Positions 27,201 through 35,948 of a stretch of 64,000 nucleotides of DNA are shown here, piece by piece. The stretch is from CALOFP01 sp942492635 (GTDB lineage Bacteria > UBP6 > UBA1177 > CALOFP01), in the NCBI GenBank assembly GCA_942492635.1, contig CALOFP010000003.1:1178001-1242000 (forward strand), read 5' to 3'. The notes under the pieces are model-generated. The model saw only the letters and a program-made list of their open reading frames with translations, searched no databases and was not told the DNA's origin. The first letter of the stretch is position 1. Each line of letters opens with the position of its first letter. The translations under genes and the position numbers were made by a program.

Positions 27201-30200
27201 GAAACTGTTATCGCCTTCGCAGTGCCCCATATCTGGGACTCGACATCGACAGGCTCGTTCAACGCCTTGAGCGTGAATGTGTAGTTTGTATTTTTTTCAA
27301 GTTCACATATCTCAAAGTCCCTTTTTGATCCGCTGATTACGATCGGTAAATCCTTAAAACCGACACTGCTCCTGAAGAATGCACGAAGCAGCCCCTGGGA
27401 ATTATCCTTCCCTTCCAGCCTGTACTGAAGTGTGGCGTTGGAGTTTTCCGGCCGATTCCATCCGAGTGTAATGCAGCTATCGGTTACGGATGAAATCATG
27501 AGAGTATCCTTGCTGTTCCATTCGGGAACCACTGACGTGTCAATAGTGAGATCAAAACTCCATGTTGCTTCGGCTGTGTTTCCGTAGTTGTCTTCGGCGA
27601 CGACTTTCCATGAGAAATCGGCTCCGGAAATCGGAATATCAAAGGGGCAGCTGCTTTTTTCGGTGTGACTACAGAGAGGAGTTTCTGTTAAGTCGCTTTT
27701 TACAAGATATACCGAATAAAAAAGCTTTTCTCCGGCAGAATGGGTGCCTTTCCAGCTTAAAGTACCCGGTTTTGAGTTGACTGTAGCGTTATCTAACGGA
27801 AAAACAGCTTCTAGAGTGATTGAGTCGTTTGCAATGTTAACACACTGATCACCCTGCTTTCGGAATCCGGTATTGCATCGCCAGTCGGTGCATTGCTTTG
27901 TCTGCCATGCGCCATTTACCCATGGAGTATCTACATATCCTATAACCCAGTAGGCGTTGGCAGGTGCATCTTCCGGCGGCACGGTACATAATTTTTTTGT
28001 AGTGTTGAAAACACATTTGTCATTTTCTTTGTGGTATCCGGCATTACAGCTCCAGGGGCAATCAAGTGGTGCACTCCAATCGCTTCCGTTCCATGTGACT
28101 GTTGATTCGTCGGCATCAAGCTTTCCATTTACAGGTGCCGAATTGGGGCAAGGTGCCGGCTTTGTATCGTCGACACAGATATTTGGATTTTCATTGGGGA
28201 TGTGGAATCCGGAAACACATGCCCAGCCGCAAACCGGTACATCCGGCCAACCTCCATCCCAATGGAGGTTTACTTTTTTTTCTACCGGTGCAGCATGCTC
28301 AGGATATTGAACTCCTGCAGAGATGCAGTCGAAATCTTTATAATCGGATGTACATGTCTGGTTGTCTTCGGTGTGGTAGCCAGGGTTACAGGTCCATCGG
28401 CAATCGGGATTCGTCCATCCTGTACCGGTCCAGGTGATTTCAACTTGCTGATTTTCTAGAGTCGCATTTGCGGGGGCAGAGCATTGAAATGTCTTCGTAT
28501 TTGATTCACAGCTGTTGTCTTCTTTGTGGTAATCTGAGTTGCAGGTCCAGTCGCAATCGGCGGGGTCGCTCCAGACTCCTTGTCCGGAATTCCAATAAAT
28601 GGGCACTTCTGCCTGTATGCTTGTTGCGTTTGCCGGGGCATTGTCATTGCAAGCAACTAACAATGTTTCCGGGTAACATACATAAGTTGCAGCTACATCA
28701 TTATATTCGAGATGATACCCGTAATCGGTACAGCCACATTTTTCTGAAAACATTCCAGAATTATACGAAAGATAACTTTCACTGTTGCTGCCCACAATCA
28801 GGTTCCCTGCTTCATCGAGCTCACATTTTTTTTCACCGTTCATTCCTGCGAGTTGCTGAATTTTGCTTTCAGTTATTACATTGGGGAAAAAGATGAGATC
28901 GTCGATGTAGCCGTTGAAGAAATCGTTTTTCTTGAAATTGGGATCCCAATCCATTCCGATCACTATGGGATGACCGTCTTCCATCCTGATCAGATTTGGA
29001 AATGTTCTATCAAATATTTTGTTTCCGTCTTTATAAATTTTTCCGATTGATTTATCTCCAGTGCTGTTTTTTGAGACTACCAGGGCTACGTGATGCCATT
29101 TATTTGTTTCAAAGGATACGGAAGGCGCGTTATAACCGCTGCCGTTTATGTTGAGGAGAAACTTTTCGTTCCAGAACCCCAAAACAAAAACATTGTCATC
29201 GTTTGCCCTGTGCCGGGCGATGAAAACCTGGTTTCCATGATGTGTCGGTTTTACCCACATGGACATTGAGAATTCCTGCGGATTGTCAAGCATTGCTGGA
29301 ATTTCGGCGTATGCGTTGTTGGAAAGTTTCATGGATCTTCCATGAACTTTGTTTGTGGTGCTGTAGCTTATCGATCCGCCGGTACCCTGTCTGTATTCGT
29401 AGGAGTGGATTTTGTCACTCGTCGATTCGAAATCCCAGTAAGCCTCCATTTTCACACACTGGGCTACCGGTCTACCCTCCTTTATGTAACATTTTCCGCT
29501 GCCGCAATTTACGTTTTTGCAGGGCGAGTGTTGGCGGTACTTGTCAACAACCCAGGATTCACTCTTTACCTCCGGAACTATCAGAACTTCGTCAATGTAT
29601 CCTTTTAGATAGTTGCTTGGAGTGCAGGACTTATTGTACTCGGCTCCGATGGCAAGTTTGCATCCTGCAGAAGTATCGATTTTTCCGCTGTGGGTCCTTG
29701 TCATTATCAGTTTATCGTTGCGATAAACTTTAATCGCTGTTTTGTCGTTATTGCTGGCGTCTTTGTAGTGATCGAAAATTACACCGAAATGCTGCCATCG
29801 GTTCATCATCATGCTTTCGGTATCGTAGTAGTGCTTGCCGTTTATCACCACATATATCTGACCTGTCCTGTAGTACCCAAGCTGAAATATGTCGGAACCG
29901 CTATAGGTACCCTGTGAAAGAATAACTGTATTGGTTTCGTTGTGGGTCGGTTTAACCCAAAGTGAAACGGTAAAATCGGCAACCATCTGGGTTGTTTTCC
30001 TGAATTGAAGATATGAGTTTCCGTTGAGTTTTATCGCTTTGCTGTCTATGCCGTAGTTTTCATCCGAAGCACTGCCTACAAGAGTGAAGGTCGTCTGCTT
30101 GTTGTTGAAATTGTAGACTCCGCTGTCGAAAGAGTAGCTCGCCTTGAAATTGGTGTCGCAGGTTGTGTTTGAACTGTTGTAGTATCCGTCCGGACAAACA

Positions 30201-30637
30201 CACTTGTAGGACATGACCGGACCGCTTGGATTGTAATAGGGAACGCATCTTGACGGGGCCTGACAGGGGTTGTAGTCGATACACACTTGACGTGGAATTA
30301 TGATGCCTTCAATCCCCTTCGGTATCGAATCGGCCTGTTCAGAGTCTTCATAATAGGGCATGGAGCTATCCAGAAACGATTCATCCTCTGCATTGAGGCT
30401 TTCACCGGATGATTTCTGGGAATCGGCTTTATCCTTTTTTCCTTGCTCCTCTTCCCATGCTGAGGGATCTTCCTCATTTTGCTCGGAATCGAAGTCGTTG
30501 TCGGAAAATTCTCCGCCGTTTTCATAGCTGTCCTTATCGCCGAGAAGCTCTTCACCACCCAAAAGGGTATCAAACATGGCTGCGACAAAAATAAACAGAA
30601 AGATAATATTTAAATTTGCCAACTTCTTAAAACTCAT
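21296..30637 (-). CDS. Giant secreted Rhs/YD-repeat protein, teneurin-like layout
   Basis: 3113 residues; ATG at 30637 with GGAG 8 bases upstream. Approximate order: signal peptide (1-25), acidic linker, EGF-like unit (about 115-160), LamG-like domain (180-365), EGF-like unit, second LamG-like domain (395-585), about six Cys/Trp repeats of the type CxWxCNxGYHxE (645-935), Fn3-like region (935-1160), carboxypeptidase-regulatory-like domain (1190-1270), a region with YYMSDRVKGRKVG (about 1570), an NHL beta-propeller (1790-2100; IYIADSSNNRIRKV), YD repeats (2110-2990), and the Rhs core GARDYDPYVGRWLSKDPI near 3005. A Cys-rich tip of about 70 residues follows NDPVNITDSTGL. Rhs proteins form a shell enclosing a C-terminal payload; this one has adhesion-type domains and a signal peptide rather than PAAR or VgrG parts. 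An ankyrin lipoprotein follows, and an Rhs fragment lies 3.6 kb further on. Confidence 0.9.
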   Translation of the reverse strand: MSFKKLANLNIIFLFIFVAAMFDTLLGGEELLGDKDSYENGGEFSDNDFDSEQNEEDPSAWEEEQGKKDKADSQKSSGESLNAEDESFLDSSMPYYEDSEQADSIPKGIEGIIIPRQVCIDYNPCQAPSRCVPYYNPSGPVMSYKCVCPDGYYNSSNTTCDTNFKASYSFDSGVYNFNNKQTTFTLVGSASDENYGIDSKAIKLNGNSYLQFRKTTQMVADFTVSLWVKPTHNETNTVILSQGTYSGSDIFQLGYYRTGQIYVVINGKHYYDTESMMMNRWQHFGVIFDHYKDASNNDKTAIKVYRNDKLIMTRTHSGKIDTSAGCKLAIGAEYNKSCTPSNYLKGYIDEVLIVPEVKSESWVVDKYRQHSPCKNVNCGSGKCYIKEGRPVAQCVKMEAYWDFESTSDKIHSYEYRQGTGGSISYSTTNKVHGRSMKLSNNAYAEIPAMLDNPQEFSMSMWVKPTHHGNQVFIARHRANDDNVFVLGFWNEKFLLNINGSGYNAPSVSFETNKWHHVALVVSKNSTGDKSIGKIYKDGNKIFDRTFPNLIRMEDGHPIVIGMDWDPNFKKNDFFNGYIDDLIFFPNVITESKIQQLAGMNGEKKCELDEAGNLIVGSNSESYLSYNSGMFSEKCGCTDYGYHLEYNDVAATYVCYPETLLVACNDNAPANATSIQAEVPIYWNSGQGVWSDPADCDWTCNSDYHKEDNSCESNTKTFQCSAPANATLENQQVEITWTGTGWTNPDCRWTCNPGYHTEDNQTCTSDYKDFDCISAGVQYPEHAAPVEKKVNLHWDGGWPDVPVCGWACVSGFHIPNENPNICVDDTKPAPCPNSAPVNGKLDADESTVTWNGSDWSAPLDCPWSCNAGYHKENDKCVFNTTKKLCTVPPEDAPANAYWVIGYVDTPWVNGAWQTKQCTDWRCNTGFRKQGDQCVNIANDSITLEAVFPLDNATVNSKPGTLSWKGTHSAGEKLFYSVYLVKSDLTETPLCSHTEKSSCPFDIPISGADFSWKVVAEDNYGNTAEATWSFDLTIDTSVVPEWNSKDTLMISSVTDSCITLGWNRPENSNATLQYRLEGKDNSQGLLRAFFRSSVGFKDLPIVISGSKRDFEICELEKNTNYTFTLKALNEPVDVESQIWGTAKAITVSYDFNGVEITEIPDQDIAEHTESMLDNVSFLFEGENAVQKGVKKDVITENRVAVIKGRLIAPRANNSQELSAEPLSGVTISIKDHPEFGYTYSRADGKFDMVVNGGGILSLIFEKDGHLSAQRQASTGWNEYTHLDDVAMKPMTTTKTELSLNGNTINHQLVESDETRDGRGNRKTSMVFDEGTEVVVTLQSGEKRVIDSNFNIKASATEYTTGSDGPAAMPAKLPPTTAYTFCSELALDFAPKDSNTEKLTKVEKIEFSKPVYVYEDNIINAPVGSVVPSGYYDREKAQWVPSENGLVIKLLSTDGGVAHLDVDGDGVEDTGEKLTHYKITPEELVKIAEIAQARQSDSQLTTFWRVPVRHFTPWDFNWPYGPPEDNCVPGDSDCPLDDPVGGDDPEEDDKKPKCEEEGSIIKCQNQVVGEKVDIPGTDFSLYYMSDRVKGRKVGRQLEIQLSGNYVPESLQSIIVKVEVAGSVKIKHFAKSTTFQGTYDGIEDVEFFPDLKNKKHKFFWDGLDSHGREVFGRVPVKIGIGYEYKLVYYASQAAQEKAFGATYNGKHFIEVDATGGNYMNKSVPDIIRWRRYETFLVNEYKEFSSGGLGGWTIDMHNEYDVEYKHLSKGNGAKSFIDDIPDYRLEFLEKLRGLNYPYGMAFSPDEITYIAIYGDTYWTSGKILRFLSDGTLETFADDSNALINTDVYRASGIDIGWDGSILFSDYSNRLVNKISPVGKVEVIAGTKTLGYNGDNILATKAHLNYPGGISISYNGDIYIADSSNNRIRKVSTDGIITTVAGNGQYGREGNGVSALEAKLYNPRDVKVSSDGSIFIADTTNNMIRKVTPSGVIENFAGTGHDEYNGDNKPAVEANIDNPRSIAITYDGSIIIADTSNYRIRKVNTKGIISTIAGTGKWSYNDEQGSNLDPTKTDLCSIGFVAVAPDKSIYFSDNCHGGRIGKLTRAFENNNADEISIKSKSSDELYIFTTYGQHLRTLDSTTGDTIYEFGYDEQTKLLKSITDRYGNVTSINRDDPEDVVITAPDGQETILNIVNGELKNITYPNTAETFHMEYYQGEKEGLIRTFTDPNNVTTTFEYDDDGRLVKDIYPYSKNEEGELLYAEKVLNLENTTTGQKNTFTSGEGVTKSFMTEKLENGSTKTTITFADQTSNQVVVEKDGSKTTSMADGSVYSTKLKSDPRFGMMAPLKDTTIEKGGLTKTIVNSTEVKPDERSDIWSFDTITETTSVNGKTSKTIYNKNDRKYTYVDPLGRENHQYLDNKGNISKIEVPGLHAVNMKYYSSGKLEELYVGEGDLMRKTSFKYNPDNGFLETVTKSLKNENGIVDVTTTYFYDPVGRKTREILPDNSVVDYGYDKNGNLISLTTPNYYIHQFIFSPLNLESEYTPPNLPGLQTKTSYIYNKDKKLTDIMRPDGTTVHYTYEYKSEGYGLNTGKLRKINIPSRGEILFTYHDDGGKKLKTIETPEKNKIGYAYNSGLVDSETFDGEVKGRLGRQYNNDFDLSGLTLGYSGSSTSIQYNYFDDGKIQSAGELEMTYREDNDFLTDTIIGNVATTQTINGFGELASFSADINEDVYFKTDFERDSFGRIINIVEKVHGKDPDTFEYKYSLAGQLVEVKKNGNITSEYSYDANGNRLTHKGQNDVVVQANITIDENGQQVQPYDKQDRLNSYGKYNYEYTANGDLEKKIIPAAGTTEKEETIYKYDEMGNLISVILPDGKKIDYIIDGKNRRIGKKVNGTIVKRWIYKDQLNPVAEVDDNGNVIQAFVYGTRPNVPDYIIKNDGKYRIISNHLGSPRLVIKVDAVDITKAVVQQIEYDEFGNVLSDTNPGFQPFYFAGGLYDKDTKLVRFGARDYDPYVGRWLSKDPIKFEGGLTTLYGYCRNDPVNITDSTGLYMPKLTYCRLVANECIVQEGGDECKESGLETGTFCQNEFKDCMLEQDLLKLAQYAFKYGLKSLGNQVLKK

Positions 30638-31156
30638 TATTTACTCCATTATATTTTTTAACGAATCTAAATTTTGAATTATTACCAACTTGTTAAATAT
30701 GTCAAATTAATTATTTTATTTAATATTATTTTGATCGCGCCTTTCATTTGAAATAATGGCAATATTATTTGGTCTACTACACTTTTCTCAGTGATTCAAA
30801 AACATTATCCACACTCTATCAGTTGCCCATACAACCATAAAACATTTATGCTTCATACCTCCGTTACGGAATCAGGCAAAAACAAAATATTCTATTCATG
30901 AAAACCGTTATTATCGGCTCGATATTTTTAATTTTACAAATTCAGCGGCTGGATTGATCGGGATATTTGTTTATAAAGAATCATAACAGTTTGGTAAAGC
31001 TCATTATTTTTTTTGCGATGAATCGTGCCGCTGATTTGAGGTGGTGAAAGTTTTTGGAATGTCTATGAATTACTTCTACAATGGTTTTGCCCCTGCCGGG
31101 GCTCCGGGTTTGTTCAACAGCATATGATATTGTGGTTCTGCACAATAGATCCTTAT
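30638..31156. other. AT-rich intergenic region with repeat copy C
   Basis: About 520 bp upstream of the Rhs gene. The part nearest the gene is very AT-rich and probably contains its promoter, but I cannot assign boxes. Dispersed repeat copy C lies at 30901-30980. Nothing else is supported. Confidence 0.55.
30901..30980. repeat. Dispersed intergenic repeat, copy C (partial)
   Basis: Contains AAAACCGTTATTATCGGCTC, GATATTTTTAA and AAATTCAGCGGCTGGATTGA followed by TCGGGATATTTGTTT, matching the right third of copies A and B. The left two thirds are missing or unrecognisable. Confidence 0.65.
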
Positions 31157-33415
31157 TTATTTCGGCCGGTTGTTCATTTTGACTCCGACAAATCGGATAT
31201 CGTCACCACTGCCGGTGGGAGCCTGAAAGTTTCCGTCGGAATGGATATATATTGCTCCGCCACCTCGAAGATCGGTGCTGGAACCGTTGAAGTAGGATGG
31301 TACGAACTCAAATCCCTCTTCGTTTTTAAATCCGTATGGTCCTTCTGGACTGTTGATCAGCAGCGCAAGCCTGAAGTCCACCATGAAATCGGCAAAGCTT
31401 TTGTTTTCGTCAATGTATTTATGGACCACCTGCTCTACGCAGCGGTAGTCGTTATCTCTGCACTCGATTATTTCACTGTAGATATCAGCCCCCTGTCCTG
31501 CCTGGATTCGAAGGTACTGGAAAAAGAAATAGGCCAGGGAGTAGTTTGTTGGGACTTTATTGTAATCGTAGTAATCCCAATGGAGAAGCGAATGTCCGTT
31601 CCCGGGAGCTCCCTCGTAATTTTCATTGAAAATGAGGAGCCTGTCGTACTGGACTCCGCCGAACAGATGCTCTGATGATACAGCCAGTCCTTCATCGATC
31701 CAGCGGTAGGGAAGCTTTGTTGTACCGTAATCTTCCTCCTCGACAACGTTTCTCTTGTTGTGAACAAGGTGCTGAAACTCATGGGTGAGAGTTGAAAAAA
31801 CTTCTTTCCCGAGATGATAGTTGTTGTTTGTCGTCAGGTAGACGATTTCCCTGTTGTTGGAATGGGGATTTGTGCTTCCATCCCTTTCAAAAAAGTCGGC
31901 TGGAGAAAAATAACCGGCCGCGTTTTGACCGAGATCGGTCAGGAGTATTCCCACCTTGTCCCTGGAGAACTGGGGACGGTAAAAATTCTCCGTAATAAGA
32001 TCAAAAATTTTAGTGTCGAACTCTTCGCCGATTTCCCCGGCTCTCTCTCTATCTACATATTCTGTACTCCAAACTTCGCACCTCTTTCCAACATAGAGAA
32101 GTTCAGCTTCGCGAAGGCTGTAGTTATTCGAGTCGTTGGAGACGTAGAATGAAAATCTGTCTCCGACGGAGCCCCTGGAACCGCGGCTTTTTCTCACGAC
32201 GTCTTCAGAACCCACTCCCTCGGGAACCGGTATTCTTTTTCCCGGAACAAAATCGGAAAATGAAAGAGGTTCGATAATCGGATCACCAGATTTTCTCATC
32301 ATGGGAATAGTACCTGTGGACTCGATCGACTCTCCGCTTGTCGCAACATTAATTGCAAGGACTGTATCACCCTCATAGACGGGACCTGTGAAATCGAGAT
32401 TGGATTCGTCAAATGGTGTCTTGCTGTTTCCTTCACCCTTTTCGGATGCATCTTCATAGTCAATGGAGAGCTCGCCGATTCCCACTGCATGCAGACATTT
32501 AATGCTGCCTGCAATCTGCTCTTTCTCGTATACGTAGATAAATGATTGACCTTTCTGAATACCCACTACGGTTTTTGAATATGAATCCATACGAATTTTA
32601 AGAGCCACAGAAGGAGTCTTCTGCTCAACATCATCCTTACCGCTGGAAAAAACATTCAGTTCACCGCTGTTCATAAAAATTTTCGATGCGGCTTTATCGT
32701 CATCGAAGTGCATTGAGCCGATTACTCCCTTTAAAAAACGCTCATCGTGTTCCGGCGCATGACCGGCAGTCGATGCAACCGGTTTGTCGGAAACATTTAT
32801 GCTCAGCGATCCGTAGGGAATCTTGACCATTGAGTCGACAGGATCACAGGCGGCAACACCGAGAACCTCGGATATGTTGCCGAACCCGGGAACATCCGAT
32901 GGATGGTAGAGCGCAACATTCCCTGAAATATTTGCCCTGCTTAAAAGTTTGCAGGAATCGGTTTCCCATCCGGAACAATCCTCGAGGCAGTTGATGATCC
33001 CAACCTCATAGTCTCCTATCTTGCTGCAGTTGGTCTTTCCGCCGTCACAGGTCTCTCCTTCTTCGACAACTCCGTTTCCGCATTGGGGTTCGGGAAGAAC
33101 GCACCCGCGGTCGCTGCAGATTTTTCCTTGAGCGGAACAGTCCTCCACAGGAGTCCACTTTCCATCCGAACAACTTTCCAGCTTATCCGCAACACAACGC
33201 TTCTCTCCTTCCGCACACTCCGGTTTCATCGTAGCCGGCTCGTTATCTGAGATACTATCACTGCCGGTATCTGAATCGGAATTTTCGAAAGAACCTTCCG
33301 CCGAGCCCTTATCTGTGGTGGATGTCCCTTTTCCATTGTTGGTCTGCTGGTCGCTGCCGCAGGACACAAGCACCAAGATAGAAATGATCAAAAAAATAAA
33401 ACAGTTAACCCTCAT
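31157..33415 (-). CDS. M30/hyicolysin-like zinc metallopeptidase lipoprotein (copy 1)
   Basis: 752 residues; ATG at 33415 after AGGGGGG. A lipoprotein signal ends LVSC (Cys19), followed by an acidic Ser/Asp linker and two Cys-rich modules, one of them the Myxococcus-type CGNGVVEEGETCDGG. The C-terminal half carries the zinc motif His545-Glu-Phe-Gln-His549 within STLTHEFQHLVH, and a downstream WIDEGLAVSSEHL whose Glu residues could supply the third ligand. The preceding DLGQNAAGYFSPADFF...SNNREIVYLTT block also fits the M30 family (staphylococcal hyicolysin type). Likely a surface-anchored protease; substrate unknown. A paralogue lies directly upstream on the same strand with 187 bp between them. 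Confidence 0.8.
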   Translation of the reverse strand: MRVNCFIFLIISILVLVSCGSDQQTNNGKGTSTTDKGSAEGSFENSDSDTGSDSISDNEPATMKPECAEGEKRCVADKLESCSDGKWTPVEDCSAQGKICSDRGCVLPEPQCGNGVVEEGETCDGGKTNCSKIGDYEVGIINCLEDCSGWETDSCKLLSRANISGNVALYHPSDVPGFGNISEVLGVAACDPVDSMVKIPYGSLSINVSDKPVASTAGHAPEHDERFLKGVIGSMHFDDDKAASKIFMNSGELNVFSSGKDDVEQKTPSVALKIRMDSYSKTVVGIQKGQSFIYVYEKEQIAGSIKCLHAVGIGELSIDYEDASEKGEGNSKTPFDESNLDFTGPVYEGDTVLAINVATSGESIESTGTIPMMRKSGDPIIEPLSFSDFVPGKRIPVPEGVGSEDVVRKSRGSRGSVGDRFSFYVSNDSNNYSLREAELLYVGKRCEVWSTEYVDRERAGEIGEEFDTKIFDLITENFYRPQFSRDKVGILLTDLGQNAAGYFSPADFFERDGSTNPHSNNREIVYLTTNNNYHLGKEVFSTLTHEFQHLVHNKRNVVEEEDYGTTKLPYRWIDEGLAVSSEHLFGGVQYDRLLIFNENYEGAPGNGHSLLHWDYYDYNKVPTNYSLAYFFFQYLRIQAGQGADIYSEIIECRDNDYRCVEQVVHKYIDENKSFADFMVDFRLALLINSPEGPYGFKNEEGFEFVPSYFNGSSTDLRGGGAIYIHSDGNFQAPTGSGDDIRFVGVKMNNRPK

Positions 33416-33602
33416 AAATCCCCCCTTTAGAAAAATATCCCTTCCCAGATGTATCCGTTGTTCACTAAAAACAACAGCTTTGACAAATACATTATGTAAT
33501 CACTCATGTCAATTTTTGACATTTAAAAAACATTACTTTACTTACTGCATATGATTTTGGGATTTTGTTGGAATCAGAAAGATGCTCTGATCCCTAATGA
33601 AT

Positions 33603-35948
33603 TTATCTGGTTTTTACACCGACGAAGCGGATATTGCTTCCCTTTCCGGCAGGTTCGCTGAAAGTTTCATAGGAGTTGATGTAGATGGCTCCCCCTCCTC
33701 TGAGATCCGCCTTTGTTCCTCCGAAATAGGAAGGTTTAAAATCGAATCCTGCCTCGTTGTGAAATCCGTAGGGTCCGGTGGGATCGTTCAGGAGAAGCGC
33801 AAGCCTGAAGTCCACCATGAAATCGGCAAAGCTCTTGTTTTCGTCAATGTATTTATGAACCACCTGCTCTACGCAGCGATAGTCGTTCTCCGTGCACTCG
33901 ATTATTTCACTGTAGATAACAGCCCCCTGTCCAGCCTGGATTCGAAGGTACTGGAAAAACAGATAGGCGAGGGAATAGTTGGTATACACTTTGTCGTTGT
34001 CGTAGTAATCCCAGTAGAGTAGAGAGTGGCCTTCGCCTGGAGCGGAGGCATAATTCTCGTTGAATATGCCGATCATATCCTGCTGCACACCGCCGTAGAG
34101 ATGCTCCGAGGAGACGGCAAGTCCTTCGTCGATCCATCTGTATGTGAGTTCTCCGGAACTGTAATCCTCTTCGAATATTATGTTGCGCTTGCTGTGCACA
34201 AGGTGCTGGAACTCATGTGTGAGAGTTGAGAGAGCTCCGTCTCCGGACGGATAGTCATACCTGGTTGTAAGGTAGACCATCTCCCTGTTGTTGGAGTAGG
34301 GATTGTACTGGCTGTCCCTCTCGAAAAAATCGGCCGGAGAAAAGTATCCTGCGGCGAATTCACCTAGATCTGAAAAAAGAATTCCTATTCTGCTGTTTGT
34401 AAACTCGGGGTTGTAAAAGTTATTCGTAACAAGGGGAAAGATCCTGCCGTCGAACTCCTTTCCTATCTGTTCGGCTCTGAAGGAACCGACACTGTCCGAA
34501 GTGCTCCAGATCTCGCAGTGATCACCGACGTAGAGAAGTTTTGCCTCAAGATAGACGCTCTCCTCAGTATCGTTGCTCACATAAAATTTCTCCTTGTCTC
34601 CGACCGATGCCCGCTCTGTGTTTCGATTCTTTTTCACAAGATCCTCCGGTCCCACCCCTTCGGGAACAGGAATTATCCTGCCGGGAATAAATCCGGGTGA
34701 AAAATTTGAACCCGATTCGGACCTTTCCGATCTCACGGAATGCGTGAAATATCCGGTGGACTGCACCCCATCTCCGTCTGTTGAAACGTTTATCGCAAGG
34801 ACCGTATCACCATCGTAGACAGGTCCATTGAAATCCAGTCTGGAATCACTCGGATTGCCGGGAAGTTCACCGTCGTAGTCGAAAAAGAGTTCCCCCAAGG
34901 CCAAAGCGTGGTAGCACTTAACATCACCCGTTTCCAGATCGAGATCCGCAACGTAGGCCAGGGCTTTACCGGAGCCGAGACCCACGGAAATCTTTGAGTC
35001 CCGATTTTCGGGAAGCAGTAGAAAGGCCACAGGGTTGGAGGCTTTTTGATTCTCGATGCCGTATGAGACGACATGCATATCTTTCCCATCGAAGAAAACA
35101 GCGGATGCGGCATTCTCACCATTAAAAGAGATTGAATCAACGCTACCTCTGATAAATCTTTCCATATGCAGTTCCGCACTGTCGGCGCTTGACGCCACCG
35201 GCTTGTTCGAAACGTCGACAATCATGGACCCGTATGGTGATGAAATGTCGGATCCGGAATTTGTACAAGGCATCAACTTACCGGAAAGATATTCATAGCC
35301 CGGGATGTTGCCGGGATGGTACAGCTTCAGATTGCCCGAAATGGTTACTCCGGAGTGATCTGCTTTTTTTGAGCATGGATCGGTGTCCCAGCCGGAACAG
35401 TCGCTCAGACACTTCGAGATGCCGTCGGTGTAGTCGCCTATTTCACTACACTTTCTACTCTCACCGTCGCAAACCTCCCCATGTTCCACCTTGCCGTTTC
35501 CACAATCCGGTTCCTTCGGCAGGCAGTTGCCACCGCTGCACTCGAGGCCATCTGTTGCACAACTTTTTTTAAACTGCCAGGCTCCATTGTAACAGACCAT
35601 TGCATCATTTCCGTCGCACCCCGTTTCCCCCTCGTTACACTCAGGTTCTTCGGAATCGGGTTTATCACTGGAGTTATCATCATTACCCTCATGAGGATCG
35701 AGATCTGAAGTGCCACCGTCAATGGAATCTTCATCGTCTGCACTGTTCCCACTCCCATCGGTCGGCAGATCTGTGTCGTCGTCAGGATCCCCCTTGCCGT
35801 TATGGGCATGATCGGAATCAGCCTCCTTTGCCGTATCGTTTTGTTCGACTGCTTCCGGTCTGCTTATCTTTACCGAATTCATCTGATCGCCGCATGATAA
35901 GCATATAAACAGCGACAGAAATAAAATTATAGATGACAGATTTTTCAT
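33603..35948 (-). CDS. M30/hyicolysin-like zinc metallopeptidase lipoprotein (copy 2)
   Basis: 781 residues; ATG at 35948 with GGGAG upstream. Same plan as its neighbour: lipobox CLSC (Cys19), long Asp/Ser/Asn linker, two Cys-rich modules (CNEGETGCDGNDAMVCYNG and CGNGKVEHGEVCDG), central domain, then His578-Glu-Phe-Gln-His582 and WIDEGLAVSSEHL. The central domain differs from the paralogue more than the peptidase end does. A stretch near the 3' end (33797-33982) is about 95 percent identical in DNA to 31363-31548, much closer than the rest. The two genes are probably expressed together, or from separate promoters in the 187-bp gap; no terminator is visible there. Confidence 0.8.
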   Translation of the reverse strand: MKNLSSIILFLSLFICLSCGDQMNSVKISRPEAVEQNDTAKEADSDHAHNGKGDPDDDTDLPTDGSGNSADDEDSIDGGTSDLDPHEGNDDNSSDKPDSEEPECNEGETGCDGNDAMVCYNGAWQFKKSCATDGLECSGGNCLPKEPDCGNGKVEHGEVCDGESRKCSEIGDYTDGISKCLSDCSGWDTDPCSKKADHSGVTISGNLKLYHPGNIPGYEYLSGKLMPCTNSGSDISSPYGSMIVDVSNKPVASSADSAELHMERFIRGSVDSISFNGENAASAVFFDGKDMHVVSYGIENQKASNPVAFLLLPENRDSKISVGLGSGKALAYVADLDLETGDVKCYHALALGELFFDYDGELPGNPSDSRLDFNGPVYDGDTVLAINVSTDGDGVQSTGYFTHSVRSERSESGSNFSPGFIPGRIIPVPEGVGPEDLVKKNRNTERASVGDKEKFYVSNDTEESVYLEAKLLYVGDHCEIWSTSDSVGSFRAEQIGKEFDGRIFPLVTNNFYNPEFTNSRIGILFSDLGEFAAGYFSPADFFERDSQYNPYSNNREMVYLTTRYDYPSGDGALSTLTHEFQHLVHSKRNIIFEEDYSSGELTYRWIDEGLAVSSEHLYGGVQQDMIGIFNENYASAPGEGHSLLYWDYYDNDKVYTNYSLAYLFFQYLRIQAGQGAVIYSEIIECTENDYRCVEQVVHKYIDENKSFADFMVDFRLALLLNDPTGPYGFHNEAGFDFKPSYFGGTKADLRGGGAIYINSYETFSEPAGKGSNIRFVGVKTR

